Origin: Eubacteriaceae bacterium | GTDB taxonomy: Bacteria; Bacillota; Clostridia; Peptostreptococcales; Anaerovoracaceae | Direction of reading: 5' to 3' | DNA: 64,000 nt | Assembly (NCBI GenBank): GCA_902362805.1 | Contig: CABIXY010000005.1 | Coordinates: forward strand, 237,941 to 301,940 | Notes under the pieces: generated by a model | Databases searched by the model: none | What the model saw: only the letters and a program-made list of their open reading frames with translations | What the model was told of the DNA's origin: nothing | Position numbers and translations under genes: made by a program | Part shown: positions 1 through 7,172 of the stretch, in pieces | Position numbering within the stretch: position 1 is the stretch's first letter | Layout of the letters: every line of letters starts with the position of its first letter

Positions 1-1
1 C

Positions 2-496
2 TTTACTAAACAGGAGGTTGCCGCAGTCGAAGCAGCAATTGCAAAAATTGATGCAACTGCAAAGCCGCTTGATACAAACGCTATTAAAGCTGCGAGAGAG
101 GCTTATGATGCTTTAGGCGAAGCTACAATCAGCACAGAAATGTATTCAAAACTTCTAGCATTGGAGACTCTAGCTACTGAAGCAAAGAATACTAAACTAG
201 TTACAGGTGTCAAGGATACCACAATCAAAGCTTCATCCAAAGCATACAAAGGTAGAACAAGAGTTTCATGGAAGAAATCCTATGGTTACAAGGTAGATGG
301 ATATCAGGTATACAGATCCACAAAAAAGAGCAGTGGATATACCAAGATGGGAACTACTAAGAAGACTTACATGGACAACAAGAAGAACCTGAAGAAGGGT
401 ACTAGATACTATTACAAGGTTCGCGGCTACAGAGTGATTAATGGAGAAACCGTTTACACGCAGTGGTCATCAAAAGCAATCAGAACTGCTAAATAA
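2..496 (+). CDS. C-terminal part of a secreted Fn3-like surface protein (5' end outside window)
   Basis: The frame is open from base 2 to the stop at 494-496, so this is the 3' end of a longer gene rather than a short gene starting at the internal ATG at 140. Residues 1-60 read like the end of an Ala-rich helical repeat (motif [12 protein letters not shown]). The last ~95 residues form a Lys/Tyr-rich Fn3-like domain ([20 protein letters not shown] ... [11 protein letters not shown]) that is nearly the same as the C-termini of the two giant proteins at 1426-4287 and 6876-9791. It ends in the same terminator. It is therefore the third member of the locus family and suggests the array continues to the left. 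Its function (surface or cell-wall association) is inferred only from those relatives. Confidence 0.85.
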   Translation, partial: FTKQEVAAVEAAIAKIDATAKPLDTNAIKAAREAYDALGEATISTEMYSKLLALETLATEAKNTKLVTGVKDTTIKASSKAYKGRTRVSWKKSYGYKVDGYQVYRSTKKSSGYTKMGTTKKTYMDNKKNLKKGTRYYYKVRGYRVINGETVYTQWSSKAIRTAK

Positions 497-525
497 TTCA
501 GCATAACTGAATACTTAAAAAAATC

Positions 526-553
526 AAGAAGGCCGGAATTCCGGCCTTCTTTT
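526..553. terminator. Bidirectional terminator between surface gene copy 1 and doc
   Basis: AAGAAGGCCGG-AATT-CCGGCCTTCTT is a near-perfect palindrome with a T run on the + side and a second T run (517-523 read on the minus strand) on the other side. It can end the + strand surface gene and the minus-strand toxin-antitoxin operon. The same hairpin recurs at 4316 and 6821. Confidence 0.85.
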
Positions 554-562
554 ATGCTTTTC

Positions 563-940
563 CTATTTCTCGTGCAGCGTTATCCAACTGAGTACATCCT
601 CATAACCGAATGAACCATCGGCCAGCGCCAGTCCAAGCCTAATAAGTTCTTCTTGCGTGTAAATGAGATCAATCCCATTTACAGATAGTGTCACTAGCAT
701 TACAAAGACTCCGATTCGTTTGTTTCCATCCACGAATGCATGATTTGCCGTCAATGCATACGCATATCTCGCAGCCTTCTCCTCTAAGGAAGGATATCTT
801 TCGACCCCGTCAAAGGAAGCAAAGACGCCGTGTATGGCAGACTCCAGCAAACCATGGTCGCGTATGCCGTTCAATCCACCGGTTTTCTCAATCAGCCTGT
901 GATGCAGCTCCACAATTTCCTCAGTGTTCAAAAAAATCAT
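563..940 (-). CDS. doc: Doc/Fic-family toxin (death-on-curing protein)
   Basis: This 125-aa Fic-fold protein has the signature HAFVDGNKR at residues 67-75, matching the HxFx(D/N)(G/A)NKR motif of Doc. The size is normal for Doc (about 125 aa). In the family, Doc phosphorylates EF-Tu and blocks translation until neutralised by Phd. Its ATG overlaps the antitoxin stop by 4 nt (ATGA), so the pair is translationally coupled. The N-terminus (LNTEEIVELHHRLI) is also typical. The pair sits between two surface-protein gene copies and might stabilise the locus; that is inference. Confidence 0.92.
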   Translation of the reverse strand: MIFLNTEEIVELHHRLIEKTGGLNGIRDHGLLESAIHGVFASFDGVERYPSLEEKAARYAYALTANHAFVDGNKRIGVFVMLVTLSVNGIDLIYTQEELIRLGLALADGSFGYEDVLSWITLHEK

Positions 941-1188
941 TTTGCCAGCTCCTTAAAAGCCTCCAGATTTTCCGTAAGGATACGATCCGCAGTGCTGTTG
1001 ATTGTATCCATGCGGTTCTGCCTCATCATCTGGATATCCTCATACTGGTCAAAATCCACAACTACAAATTGGGGCTTGTTATTCTTCATGATAACAGCAA
1101 TCCCTTCCTCCTCTACCATGTGTGCAACTTTTGAAAAATTCTGGTTTGCCTCCGTCATGGCTACCAGCCTGCTTGTATCAATCATCAT
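937..1188 (-). CDS. Phd/YefM-family antitoxin
   Basis: This 83-aa antitoxin has the Phd-type N-terminal DNA-binding fold (IDTSRLVAMTEANQNFSKVA, then VIMKNNKPQFVVVDFDQYE) and a charged C-terminal tail that would cover the toxin. I start it at the ATG at 1188. A longer frame could begin at a GTG at 1197, but that GTG lies inside the ribosome-binding site GAGGTG, which sits 6 nt before the ATG. It is the first gene of the doc operon and by family rule would repress it. Phd and YefM cannot be separated by eye. Confidence 0.88.
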   Translation of the reverse strand: MMIDTSRLVAMTEANQNFSKVAHMVEEEGIAVIMKNNKPQFVVVDFDQYEDIQMMRQNRMDTINSTADRILTENLEAFKELAK

Positions 1189-1329
1189 TTTTATCACCTC
1201 TTAATTCATTATACCCCAAATCTAGGATAAAACAAACCTATTTAATTTATTTTTCCTCTCTAAGAATAGCTTTACTATTTAAGTGCGTAGCAAATTATTT
1301 AAAATTCAATGTTTCCCCATCCACCAAGA

Positions 1330-1496
1330 TCATTGTGAACTATCATTTCATTTGTAAGTTTTGTGCAAAAAAGCGCATAACTATAATCTTACAAAACGAA
1401 CAAAAAAGAGGGAGGAATTCTTAAAATGAAGAAATTTTTAACAGTGCTTCTTGCATTGTCAGTTGTCTTCACTTACACAGTTGGTACTGCGTTTGC
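1330..1496 (+). repeat. Left copy of the 167-bp perfect inverted repeat (leader + signal peptide)
   Basis: Compared base by base, this block is identical to the reverse complement of 9721-9887. It holds 96 nt of leader (with a TATAAT at 1382-1387 and the GGGAGGA ribosome-binding site) and the first 71 nt of coding sequence for the signal peptide. Identity stops abruptly on both sides. The unique sequence just outside is CAAGAT here, against a TATACT -10 box at the right copy. Confidence 0.95.
1361..1387 (+). promoter_or_regulatory. Candidate promoter inside the inverted repeat (surface gene copy 2)
   Basis: There is a perfect -10 TATAAT at 1382-1387. The best -35 is weak: TTGTGC at 1361-1366 with a short 15-nt spacer. 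Transcription would start near 1394, about 32 nt before the ATG. Because it lies inside the perfect repeat, the same promoter exists for the right-hand gene (mirror -10 at 9830-9835). Confidence 0.5.
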
Positions 1497-4287
1497 GGCT
1501 GCACCTGAACCATCAAAGGTTCTGACAACTGAACAGGCAGAAAAGCTGATCAACGATACTGCACAAAAAACTGCAGATGCTGTTGACCTAGCTGCTGCTA
1601 ATGCAAAAAAAGCTGTGGACGTAAGCAAATTTAGTACTTACAAAAGTATTACAGAAGAAGCCTTAAAATCTTTTATTGATGAACAAGCTACAACAATAAA
1701 AGGAAATATTGAAACTGCAAGGCAGACACAGATTCAGGCGTTGAGGACTGCAATTGCTAGCACAACAGATTATGCTGGCTGTACGACCGATGATTCGACT
1801 GATGATGCTAAATATGTAAAACTAGCTGTATATTTAGCAGCTGTCTCTGAGGGTGAGTTTGATGACATGAATAAGCTTGCAAAGTATGTAAGTATTGAAC
1901 CTGGTCAGCCAGATGGTCTTGCGGTAGACAGTAATGAGCTCAAAGGAATCGCACAGACAGGTTTTGATCAGATTAAAACTAAAACCATTAGTGCAGTTAA
2001 CGCAATTGACCTTAACTCATATTCCAAAGAGGTTGAAAGCGGAGAGTGGCAGAGCAACTATGACAAAGCTGCTGCTGATGTGGCAACCGCATTAAAGTCA
2101 CTGAATGCTGCTTCAGTAAGCAAGTCAACTTCTGCTGCAGATTGTTCAACTGAAGCGGAGAAAATCATTGCAATTTATGTGGCTGGTATAAATGCTGCTG
2201 AACCTACTGGATTTTTATGGGTAGGTGGTACGGATGCTTATTCAAATACATATACTGGTTTGGTTAAAATTCCAACGGTAGGTGATTTGAATACAATTGC
2301 CAAAAAGTTCGAATATGCGAAGAATGTGGTACTGGCTAAAATAAAGTCTGCTGTTGAAAATGGCAGAGCTACTGCTTTGAAGGCTCAGAATGATATCATT
2401 ATTACTGAAGAGTTAAAGGCTAAGCCTAACCAGACAGTTATTGATGCTGCTAAAGCAGAGATTGCTAACATTGAGAAAGAATATGACGCGATGTATGAAG
2501 CTCTTGTATACAGAGTCAATGCGTTAAAGGCAAATCAAGCTGGACTTGACGAATTAGGAACATTCAGCGGTTCAGTCTTTACACCGAAAGCTCCTTATGA
2601 TACAGAGCAGCACATTTTGGATTCTGTTGGCAGACCGTTGGCAAAAGCCATGGTAGAAAAAATTGCTAAGCTGAAAGAAGAAGCCGAATTGGCAAAATCA
2701 TATATCACTTTAACAGGTGGTACTATGCAGGATGTTGAAGATGCTTTAGCTACAGCGATTGACAATGTATATAAAGCAACATCAGAAAATGCAGTTAACG
2801 CTGTATCCCTTAAAGTCGGTGGTGCGATTACTTCATATATTGATAGAATCAATGAATTAATCGGTAACAGTGTTGATCAGGTAAAGATTAACAACAAGCC
2901 ATATGATAACGTATTTAGCTGGACAGCCAACATCTCCTCTAAGTTTGAAGCAGAAAAGTATGCTGAGGTTAGAAAGATTGCAGCAGATGCTAAAGAAGCA
3001 ATTAAGTCGGCTGAATCTATTAGTGATGCTGAAACTGCTTTTGTTGCAGCCTACGAAAAATATGCAGCAGTTCCTACTAAGACAGATTTGGCAACTGCAC
3101 AGGCTCAATTGAGTGCTGACAAAGCAAAGTATGTAACTGATATTCAAGCTTATGTTGCATATAAACTTGCAAACATGGACGCTGATGATAAGGCTATTTA
3201 TAATGAGACTACTTTAAAGAGTAACCTTGTTGCAGCTTTTGACAAGGCGTATACAAAGGCTGAACTAGATGCAGCATACCAGGATGCAAAAGCAGCTGTT
3301 GACGCATTAAAGACAAAGGCTCAGTTAGAAACTGAAAAAACTGCAGTTCAGACCAAAGTTCTGGCTATTAACGGTGCTGTAACAGTTGCTGATAAAGACA
3401 AAGTTGCAGATGCAAAGAAATCAGCGGATGACTTCAACACATATATTGATGATTACGCAGTTGATACTAGCAAAGTTGCAAAATATGTCACTACTTTAAT
3501 TGATGGCTATTTCGCTACAGTACAGAATGCAGAAGCTAAAGCTGTAAAAGATGCGTACGATGCAATCGATAAAGATAAAAGAGTATCATTAGATGAGGCA
3601 GATGCAGTTAAGGCACTGAGAACCGCATTTGATGCATATGTAGAATACTATTACGGCGAAGCTAATAAAACTGCGGCAACTCCGACGGTTGATGTAAAAG
3701 ATAATGCTGGTGGTATTAAAGTTAGCGCCGTTGATATGAATAAAATGGAAGAGGCTCTTACTGATCTTCAAGTTGAAGAAGTAGTCAAATTAATCGTTGC
3801 ATTACCTACAACTATAGCAAGTAAAGCTGATAAGGCAAAAGTAGACGCTGCAAGAGTTGCATTTGATGCTCTTCCAAAAGCGCAGCAACTTGAACTTATG
3901 GCTGACGATGAACAGTTCGGAGGCTACGGCATCTATGCTAAACTTGTTGTTTGCGAAAAATATGCTGAGCAGTATTATAACGATTATCTAAAAGATGGCG
4001 TTAGAGACACTACACTCAAAGCATCTTCAAAAGCTTATAAAGGCAGAACCAGAGTTTCTTGGAAGAAATCTGCAGGATTCAAGGTTGACGGATACCAGGT
4101 ATACAGATCCACTAAGAGAAACAGCGGATATACCAAGATGGGAACCACAAAGAAGATGTACATGGACAACAAGAAGAACCTGAAGAAGGGTACTAGATAC
4201 TACTACAAGGTTCGTGGCTACAGAACCATTGATGGCAAAACTGTTTATACTCAGTGGTCATTAAAGGCAATCAGAACCGCTAAATAA
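1426..4287 (+). CDS. Giant secreted helical-repeat protein with C-terminal Fn3-like domain (left member)
   Basis: A 953-aa secreted protein. Residues 1-25 are a classic signal peptide ([19 protein letters not shown], cleavage near AFA-A). Residues ~30-850 are Ala/Lys/Asp-rich and strongly helical, with degenerate modules of the type [20 protein letters not shown]. The last ~95 residues are the Lys/Tyr-rich Fn3-like domain shared by all three members. No LPXTG motif or S-layer homology domain is visible, so attachment could be through the basic C-terminal domain. The signal peptide and C-terminus are nearly identical at DNA level to the 6876-9791 gene, while the middle has diverged strongly, so the gene is a mosaic. 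The start is supported by GGGAGGA 9 nt upstream. The function is unknown; a surface or antigenic role is inferred. Confidence 0.9.
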   Translation: MKKFLTVLLALSVVFTYTVGTAFAAAPEPSKVLTTEQAEKLINDTAQKTADAVDLAAANAKKAVDVSKFSTYKSITEEALKSFIDEQATTIKGNIETARQTQIQALRTAIASTTDYAGCTTDDSTDDAKYVKLAVYLAAVSEGEFDDMNKLAKYVSIEPGQPDGLAVDSNELKGIAQTGFDQIKTKTISAVNAIDLNSYSKEVESGEWQSNYDKAAADVATALKSLNAASVSKSTSAADCSTEAEKIIAIYVAGINAAEPTGFLWVGGTDAYSNTYTGLVKIPTVGDLNTIAKKFEYAKNVVLAKIKSAVENGRATALKAQNDIIITEELKAKPNQTVIDAAKAEIANIEKEYDAMYEALVYRVNALKANQAGLDELGTFSGSVFTPKAPYDTEQHILDSVGRPLAKAMVEKIAKLKEEAELAKSYITLTGGTMQDVEDALATAIDNVYKATSENAVNAVSLKVGGAITSYIDRINELIGNSVDQVKINNKPYDNVFSWTANISSKFEAEKYAEVRKIAADAKEAIKSAESISDAETAFVAAYEKYAAVPTKTDLATAQAQLSADKAKYVTDIQAYVAYKLANMDADDKAIYNETTLKSNLVAAFDKAYTKAELDAAYQDAKAAVDALKTKAQLETEKTAVQTKVLAINGAVTVADKDKVADAKKSADDFNTYIDDYAVDTSKVAKYVTTLIDGYFATVQNAEAKAVKDAYDAIDKDKRVSLDEADAVKALRTAFDAYVEYYYGEANKTAATPTVDVKDNAGGIKVSAVDMNKMEEALTDLQVEEVVKLIVALPTTIASKADKAKVDAARVAFDALPKAQQLELMADDEQFGGYGIYAKLVVCEKYAEQYYNDYLKDGVRDTTLKASSKAYKGRTRVSWKKSAGFKVDGYQVYRSTKRNSGYTKMGTTKKMYMDNKKNLKKGTRYYYKVRGYRTIDGKTVYTQWSLKAIRTAK

Positions 4288-4343
4288 TTTAGCTTAACTG
4301 AATACTTTACAGCTCAAGAAGGTCGGAATTCCGGCCTTCTTTT
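3992..4343 (+). repeat. Left copy of the ~350-bp inverted repeat (Fn3-like domain + terminator)
   Basis: By visual alignment the block from the codons for [14 protein letters not shown] to the terminator matches the reverse complement of about 6822-7172, with only scattered substitutions (for example around 4066-4080 and 4229-4240). A more diverged direct copy lies at about 205-552. The repeat could support homologous inversion of 4344-6821, or deletion between this copy and copy 1. Confidence 0.85.
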
Positions 4344-4345
4344 TG
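4316..4345 (+). terminator. Terminator of surface gene copy 2
   Basis: AAGAAGGTCGG-AATT-CCGGCCTTCTT followed by TTTTT. It is the same hairpin as at 526 and 6821, with one wobble pair, and lies 29 nt after the stop. Confidence 0.88.
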
Positions 4346-4350
4346 TATAA

Positions 4351-5047
4351 GTAAAACCACGCGTTAGACGCGTGGTTCCGGAAAGGTTATACCTTTGAAC
4401 AAAGAAACTCCTTCTGCTATACTTAGAATGCGGTCTGCCAACTGCAAACGAAGAAAGAGAAGGAGGACATTCAAATGAGTATGAATGACATTAACAGTTT
4501 ATCGCATTCTAAGTGGAATTGCAAATACCACATTGTATTTGCGCCAAAATACAGAAGGACGGCATTCTTTGGGGAACACAAGGATGCAATCGGTAAGATC
4601 CTGAGGCAGCTGTGTGAATGGAAGGGAGTGCATATCATCGCCGCAGAGATATGCCCTGACCACGTCCATATGCTGGTGGAGATCCCGCCGAAGTATTCCG
4701 TGTCAAAGTTCATGGGATACCTCAAAGGGAAGAGCAGCACCATGCTGTATGAACAGTTCGGTGAGCTAAAGTACAAATACCGCAACCGGGAGTTCTGGTG
4801 CAAGGGGTATTATGTAGACACCGTTGGGAAGAATGAGGCAAGGATTGCCGAATACATTGGGAACCAGCTTGAAGAAGACCGGCTGGGTGACCAGCTGACG
4901 ATGGCCGGAGTGGGTCCGTTTAAGAATTCGAAGAAGTAAGATATGAAACACGCAGTTGGCAGACTGCTTACACGTTTGACGTGTCCGCGAGGAGCAGAGG
5001 GCTTTGCCCGTCAAACGAAAACCACGCGTTTGACGCGTGGCTGGTTT
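4351..5047 (+). mobile_element. IS200-type insertion sequence, complete by appearance
   Basis: It carries a single tnpA gene and no tnpB. The left end has a 10-bp-stem hairpin (4355-4377, AACCACGCGT-TAG-ACGCGTGGTT). The right end repeats it as CCACGCGT-TTG-ACGCGTGG (5022-5040), followed by a T run, so it can also act as a terminator. Inside, a 13-bp inverted pair (GTCTGCCAACTGC at 4433-4445 and its complement at 4952-4964) flanks tnpA. Subterminal hairpins without terminal inverted repeats are expected for single-strand HUH transposition. The exact cleavage points cannot be fixed from one copy. Confidence 0.85.
4475..4939 (+). CDS. tnpA: IS200/IS605-family TnpA (HUH-Y1 transposase)
   Basis: At 154 aa it has the usual IS200 size. 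The metal-binding HUH pair is H63-V-H65 in PDHVHMLVEI. The catalytic tyrosine is Y127 in EYIGNQ, with Q131 four residues later, matching the Y...Q arrangement known for this family. WNCKYHIVFAPKYRR at the N-terminus is the family hallmark. AAGGAGG lies 8 nt before the ATG. The enzyme cuts and joins single-stranded DNA at the hairpin ends. It appears intact and lies just downstream of the surface-gene terminator, so insertion broke no visible gene. Confidence 0.96.
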   Translation: MSMNDINSLSHSKWNCKYHIVFAPKYRRTAFFGEHKDAIGKILRQLCEWKGVHIIAAEICPDHVHMLVEIPPKYSVSKFMGYLKGKSSTMLYEQFGELKYKYRNREFWCKGYYVDTVGKNEARIAEYIGNQLEEDRLGDQLTMAGVGPFKNSKK

Positions 5048-5211
5048 TTTCAATACATTTCCTAGTTAATGTAAATTACTGTATTTTTTTGAATATATAG
5101 TGAACGAACCAAATAAATATAAATGCCTAATAACTTATTGTCTTGTATCTGCCATTTATTATGCCTATGGCTCTTTTCCAACATTTTTATCTATCTATAA
5201 GAAATCATCAA

Positions 5212-5233
5212 TTAGTACTTTCTTAGTACATTT
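5212..5233 (+). repeat. Tandem 11-bp repeats, candidate integrase arm sites (upstream pair)
   Basis: TTAGTACTTTC then TTAGTACATTT, exact 11-bp period. They resemble the pair TTGGTACTTTA/TTGGTACTTT read on the minus strand at 6491-6470, on the other side of the integrase. Two units one helical turn apart is the geometry of arm-type sites bound by the N-terminal domain of tyrosine integrases. Confidence 0.55.
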
Positions 5234-5321
5234 TGCTCTTAACATTCCACAATGTCATTACAAATTTTCACATTTTTATTAAATTCCAAAAATACTATTT
5301 TTTTGCTGATAAATTTTGGTA

Positions 5322-5327
5322 TATAAT
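5322..5327 (+). promoter_or_regulatory. Candidate -10 box of the integrase gene
   Basis: TATAAT preceded by a T-rich -35 region with no good TTGACA match. It lies 48 nt before the chosen integrase ATG. Confidence 0.5.
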
Positions 5328-5375
5328 AGTTTTAAAACCCAATTACTGAAATATTATAGGCAAGGAGGAATGTTT

Positions 5376-6455
5376 ATGCCCGCTTACAAGAATACCAATG
5401 GAACTTGGTATGTTTCATTCTATTACAGAGATCTGAATGGAAAAAACGTTAAGAAGAAGAAAACAGGTTTTGCTACTAAGAAGGAGGCTCTGAAATGGGA
5501 ACGAAAATTCATTGAAACAAAGTCAGGAACACTTAATATCACCTTTGAGGCTTTTGTTGAAATCTATACGCAAGACATGAAACCAAGACTCAGATACAAC
5601 ACCTGGATTACCAAAGAGCATATTATCAAACAAAAACTGCTGCCATACTTTGGCGCAAAATGTATGTCCGATATTAGCGCAGCAGATATCATCAAGTGGC
5701 AGAATATCATGATCAACTATCGCTTTAAGAATGGAAAGGGTTACGCTGATACTTATCTTCGGAGCATCCATAATCAGCTCAGTGCAATCTTTAATCACGC
5801 CGTAAGGTTGTATAACCTATCTACAAACCCAGTGAGAAAGGCTGGCGGCATGGGGCGTGAAAAGGCCAAAGAAATGCAAGTCTGGACAAAAGAAGAGTAT
5901 CTGAAATTCTCTGAGGCGATCAAAGACAACTTGGATTCATATTATGCTTTTGAAATCCTTTATTGGTGCGGTGTGCGTATAGGAGAGTTGCTTGCACTGA
6001 CGGGAAGAGACTTTGATTTTGATACCAAAACCATGACTATTAATAAGTCCTTTCAAAGACTAGATAAAAAAGATTATATTACGGCACCGAAGACAGAAAA
6101 AAGCAATCGAATTATTACGCTTCCAGATTTTCTATGTACGGAACTGCAGAAATATCTGTGTAGGAAAAGGCGCATAAATTCGAAGAAACGAATCTTTACG
6201 ATGTCAAGAAACTTTCTCCACACGGAGATGAACAGGGGAGCAAAAGCTGCTAATATCAAGAGGGTTAGAATTCATGATTTACGCCACTCCCATGTTTCTC
6301 TTCTCATCTCCATGGGTTTCACGCCTGTAGACATTGCTGGACGTCTAGGGCATGAAAGTATAGATATAACTCTTCACTATGCTCATATGTTCCCTACACG
6401 TCAAACCGAAATGGCCGAGCGATTGAATATGGAAGTTTCGGGAAGCAAAATTTGA
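5376..6455 (+). CDS. Tyrosine recombinase / phage-type integrase
   Basis: 359 aa from the ATG at 5376. AAGGAGG ends 7 nt before it; an in-frame ATG at 5370 is too close to that site, and an upstream extension to 5316 has none. Residues 1-55 are an arm-binding (AP2-like) domain (TWYVSFYYRDLNGK). Residues ~58-150 are the core-binding SAM-like domain. Residues ~165-345 are catalytic. The complete active-site set is visible: R201 (GVRIGELL), K239 (APKTEK), H300-DL-R303, H326 (GRLGH) and Y335 (HYAHM). There is no excisionase, repressor or other phage gene nearby. It lies between two inverted surface genes, so it may be a relic of a small element or a locus-specific recombinase. A terminator follows. 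Confidence 0.95.
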   Translation: MPAYKNTNGTWYVSFYYRDLNGKNVKKKKTGFATKKEALKWERKFIETKSGTLNITFEAFVEIYTQDMKPRLRYNTWITKEHIIKQKLLPYFGAKCMSDISAADIIKWQNIMINYRFKNGKGYADTYLRSIHNQLSAIFNHAVRLYNLSTNPVRKAGGMGREKAKEMQVWTKEEYLKFSEAIKDNLDSYYAFEILYWCGVRIGELLALTGRDFDFDTKTMTINKSFQRLDKKDYITAPKTEKSNRIITLPDFLCTELQKYLCRKRRINSKKRIFTMSRNFLHTEMNRGAKAANIKRVRIHDLRHSHVSLLISMGFTPVDIAGRLGHESIDITLHYAHMFPTRQTEMAERLNMEVSGSKI

Positions 6456-6469
6456 ACAAAACAGAGTGA

Positions 6470-6491
6470 AAAGTACCAATAAAGTACCAAA
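6470..6491 (-). repeat. Tandem 11-bp repeats, candidate integrase arm sites (downstream pair)
   Basis: On the + strand AAAGTACCA occurs at 6470-6478 and again at 6481-6489, 11 bp apart. Read on the minus strand this is TTGGTACTTTA/TTGGTACTTT, the inverted counterpart of the pair at 5212-5233. It starts 15 nt after the integrase stop. Confidence 0.6.
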
Positions 6492-6494
6492 AAG

Positions 6495-6522
6495 GAAGGC
6501 ATGCAATTTGGCCTTCTTTTTT
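6495..6522 (+). terminator. Terminator of the integrase gene
   Basis: GAAGGC-N10-GCCTTC followed by TTTTTT. Confidence 0.75.
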
Positions 6523-6820
6523 GATATTCAGCCGTTTCTGAGATAATAGCTTTATTTTGGTACGCAAAATTTGCAAATTAATAAATATCAAAGTTATTGC
6601 ATTATTAATCCAAATTGACATATTTTATGGTTTATAAAATTCTATAACACATCTAACGATCTGTATGTAGTTAATTGACTATATTTTGTTTGCAATTTCA
6701 GACAGGATATAAAAATTATGTAGTTTCAAGAGTGAAGACTTCAAGAGAAATGTAACATCTTTATTAGAACGTTGCATTTTTAATTAAGACATTCTTTCGT
6801 ATTGATTATTTCCGGACATA
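6523..6820. other. AT-rich gene-free spacer
   Basis: About 300 bp of AT-rich DNA between the integrase terminator and the terminator of the right surface gene. I see no open frame with a ribosome-binding site. A further TTGGTAC word occurs near 6556. An integrase core site could be here, but none is recognisable. Confidence 0.5.
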
Positions 6821-6847
6821 AAAGAAGGCCGGAATTCCGGCCTTCTT
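6821..6847 (-). terminator. Terminator of surface gene copy 3 (right member)
   Basis: AAGAAGGCCGG-AATT-CCGGCCTTCTT, read on the minus strand into TTTTATG. It is the mirror image of the hairpin at 4316-4345 and marks the inner edge of the C-terminal inverted repeat. Confidence 0.85.
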
Positions 6848-7172
6848 GAGTTTTAAAGTATTCAGTTAAGCTAAATTATTTAGCGGTTCTGATTGCCTTT
6901 AATGACCACTGAGTATAAACAGTTTCGCCCTCAATGGTTCTGTAGCCGCGAACCTTGTAGTAGTATCTAGTACCCTTCTTCAGGTTCTTCTTGTTGTCCA
7001 TGTACATCTTCTTTGTGGTTCCCATCTTGGTATATCCGCTGTTTCTCTTAGTGGATCTGTATACCTGGTATCCGTCAACTTTGAATCCATAGGACTTCTT
7101 CCAAGATACTCTGGTTCTGCCTTTATAAGCTTTTGAAGATGCTTTGAGTGTAGTGTCTCTAACGCCATCTTT
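6822..7172 (-). repeat. Right copy of the ~350-bp inverted repeat (Fn3-like domain + terminator)
   Basis: Near-identical reverse complement of about 3992-4343. With that copy it forms the inner inverted pair around the IS200 element and the integrase. Confidence 0.85.

Larger units (their letters stand above)
5048..5375 (+). other. AT-rich spacer with integrase promoter; no gene
   Basis: This is AT-rich DNA between the IS200 right end and the integrase. A 60-codon open frame at 5100-5282 has no ribosome-binding site and no recognisable sequence, so I do not call it. The stretch contains a tandem 11-bp-period repeat at 5212-5233 and a TATAAT at 5322-5327. Confidence 0.6.

Noticed and set aside
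688..1204. Long + strand frames opposite doc and its antitoxin
   Set aside because: Antisense shadows of two well-supported genes with clear motifs and coupled starts.
5100..5282. 60-codon + strand frame between the IS200 element and the integrase
   Set aside because: AT-rich, no ribosome-binding site, no recognisable sequence; overlaps the tandem repeats that look like integrase sites.
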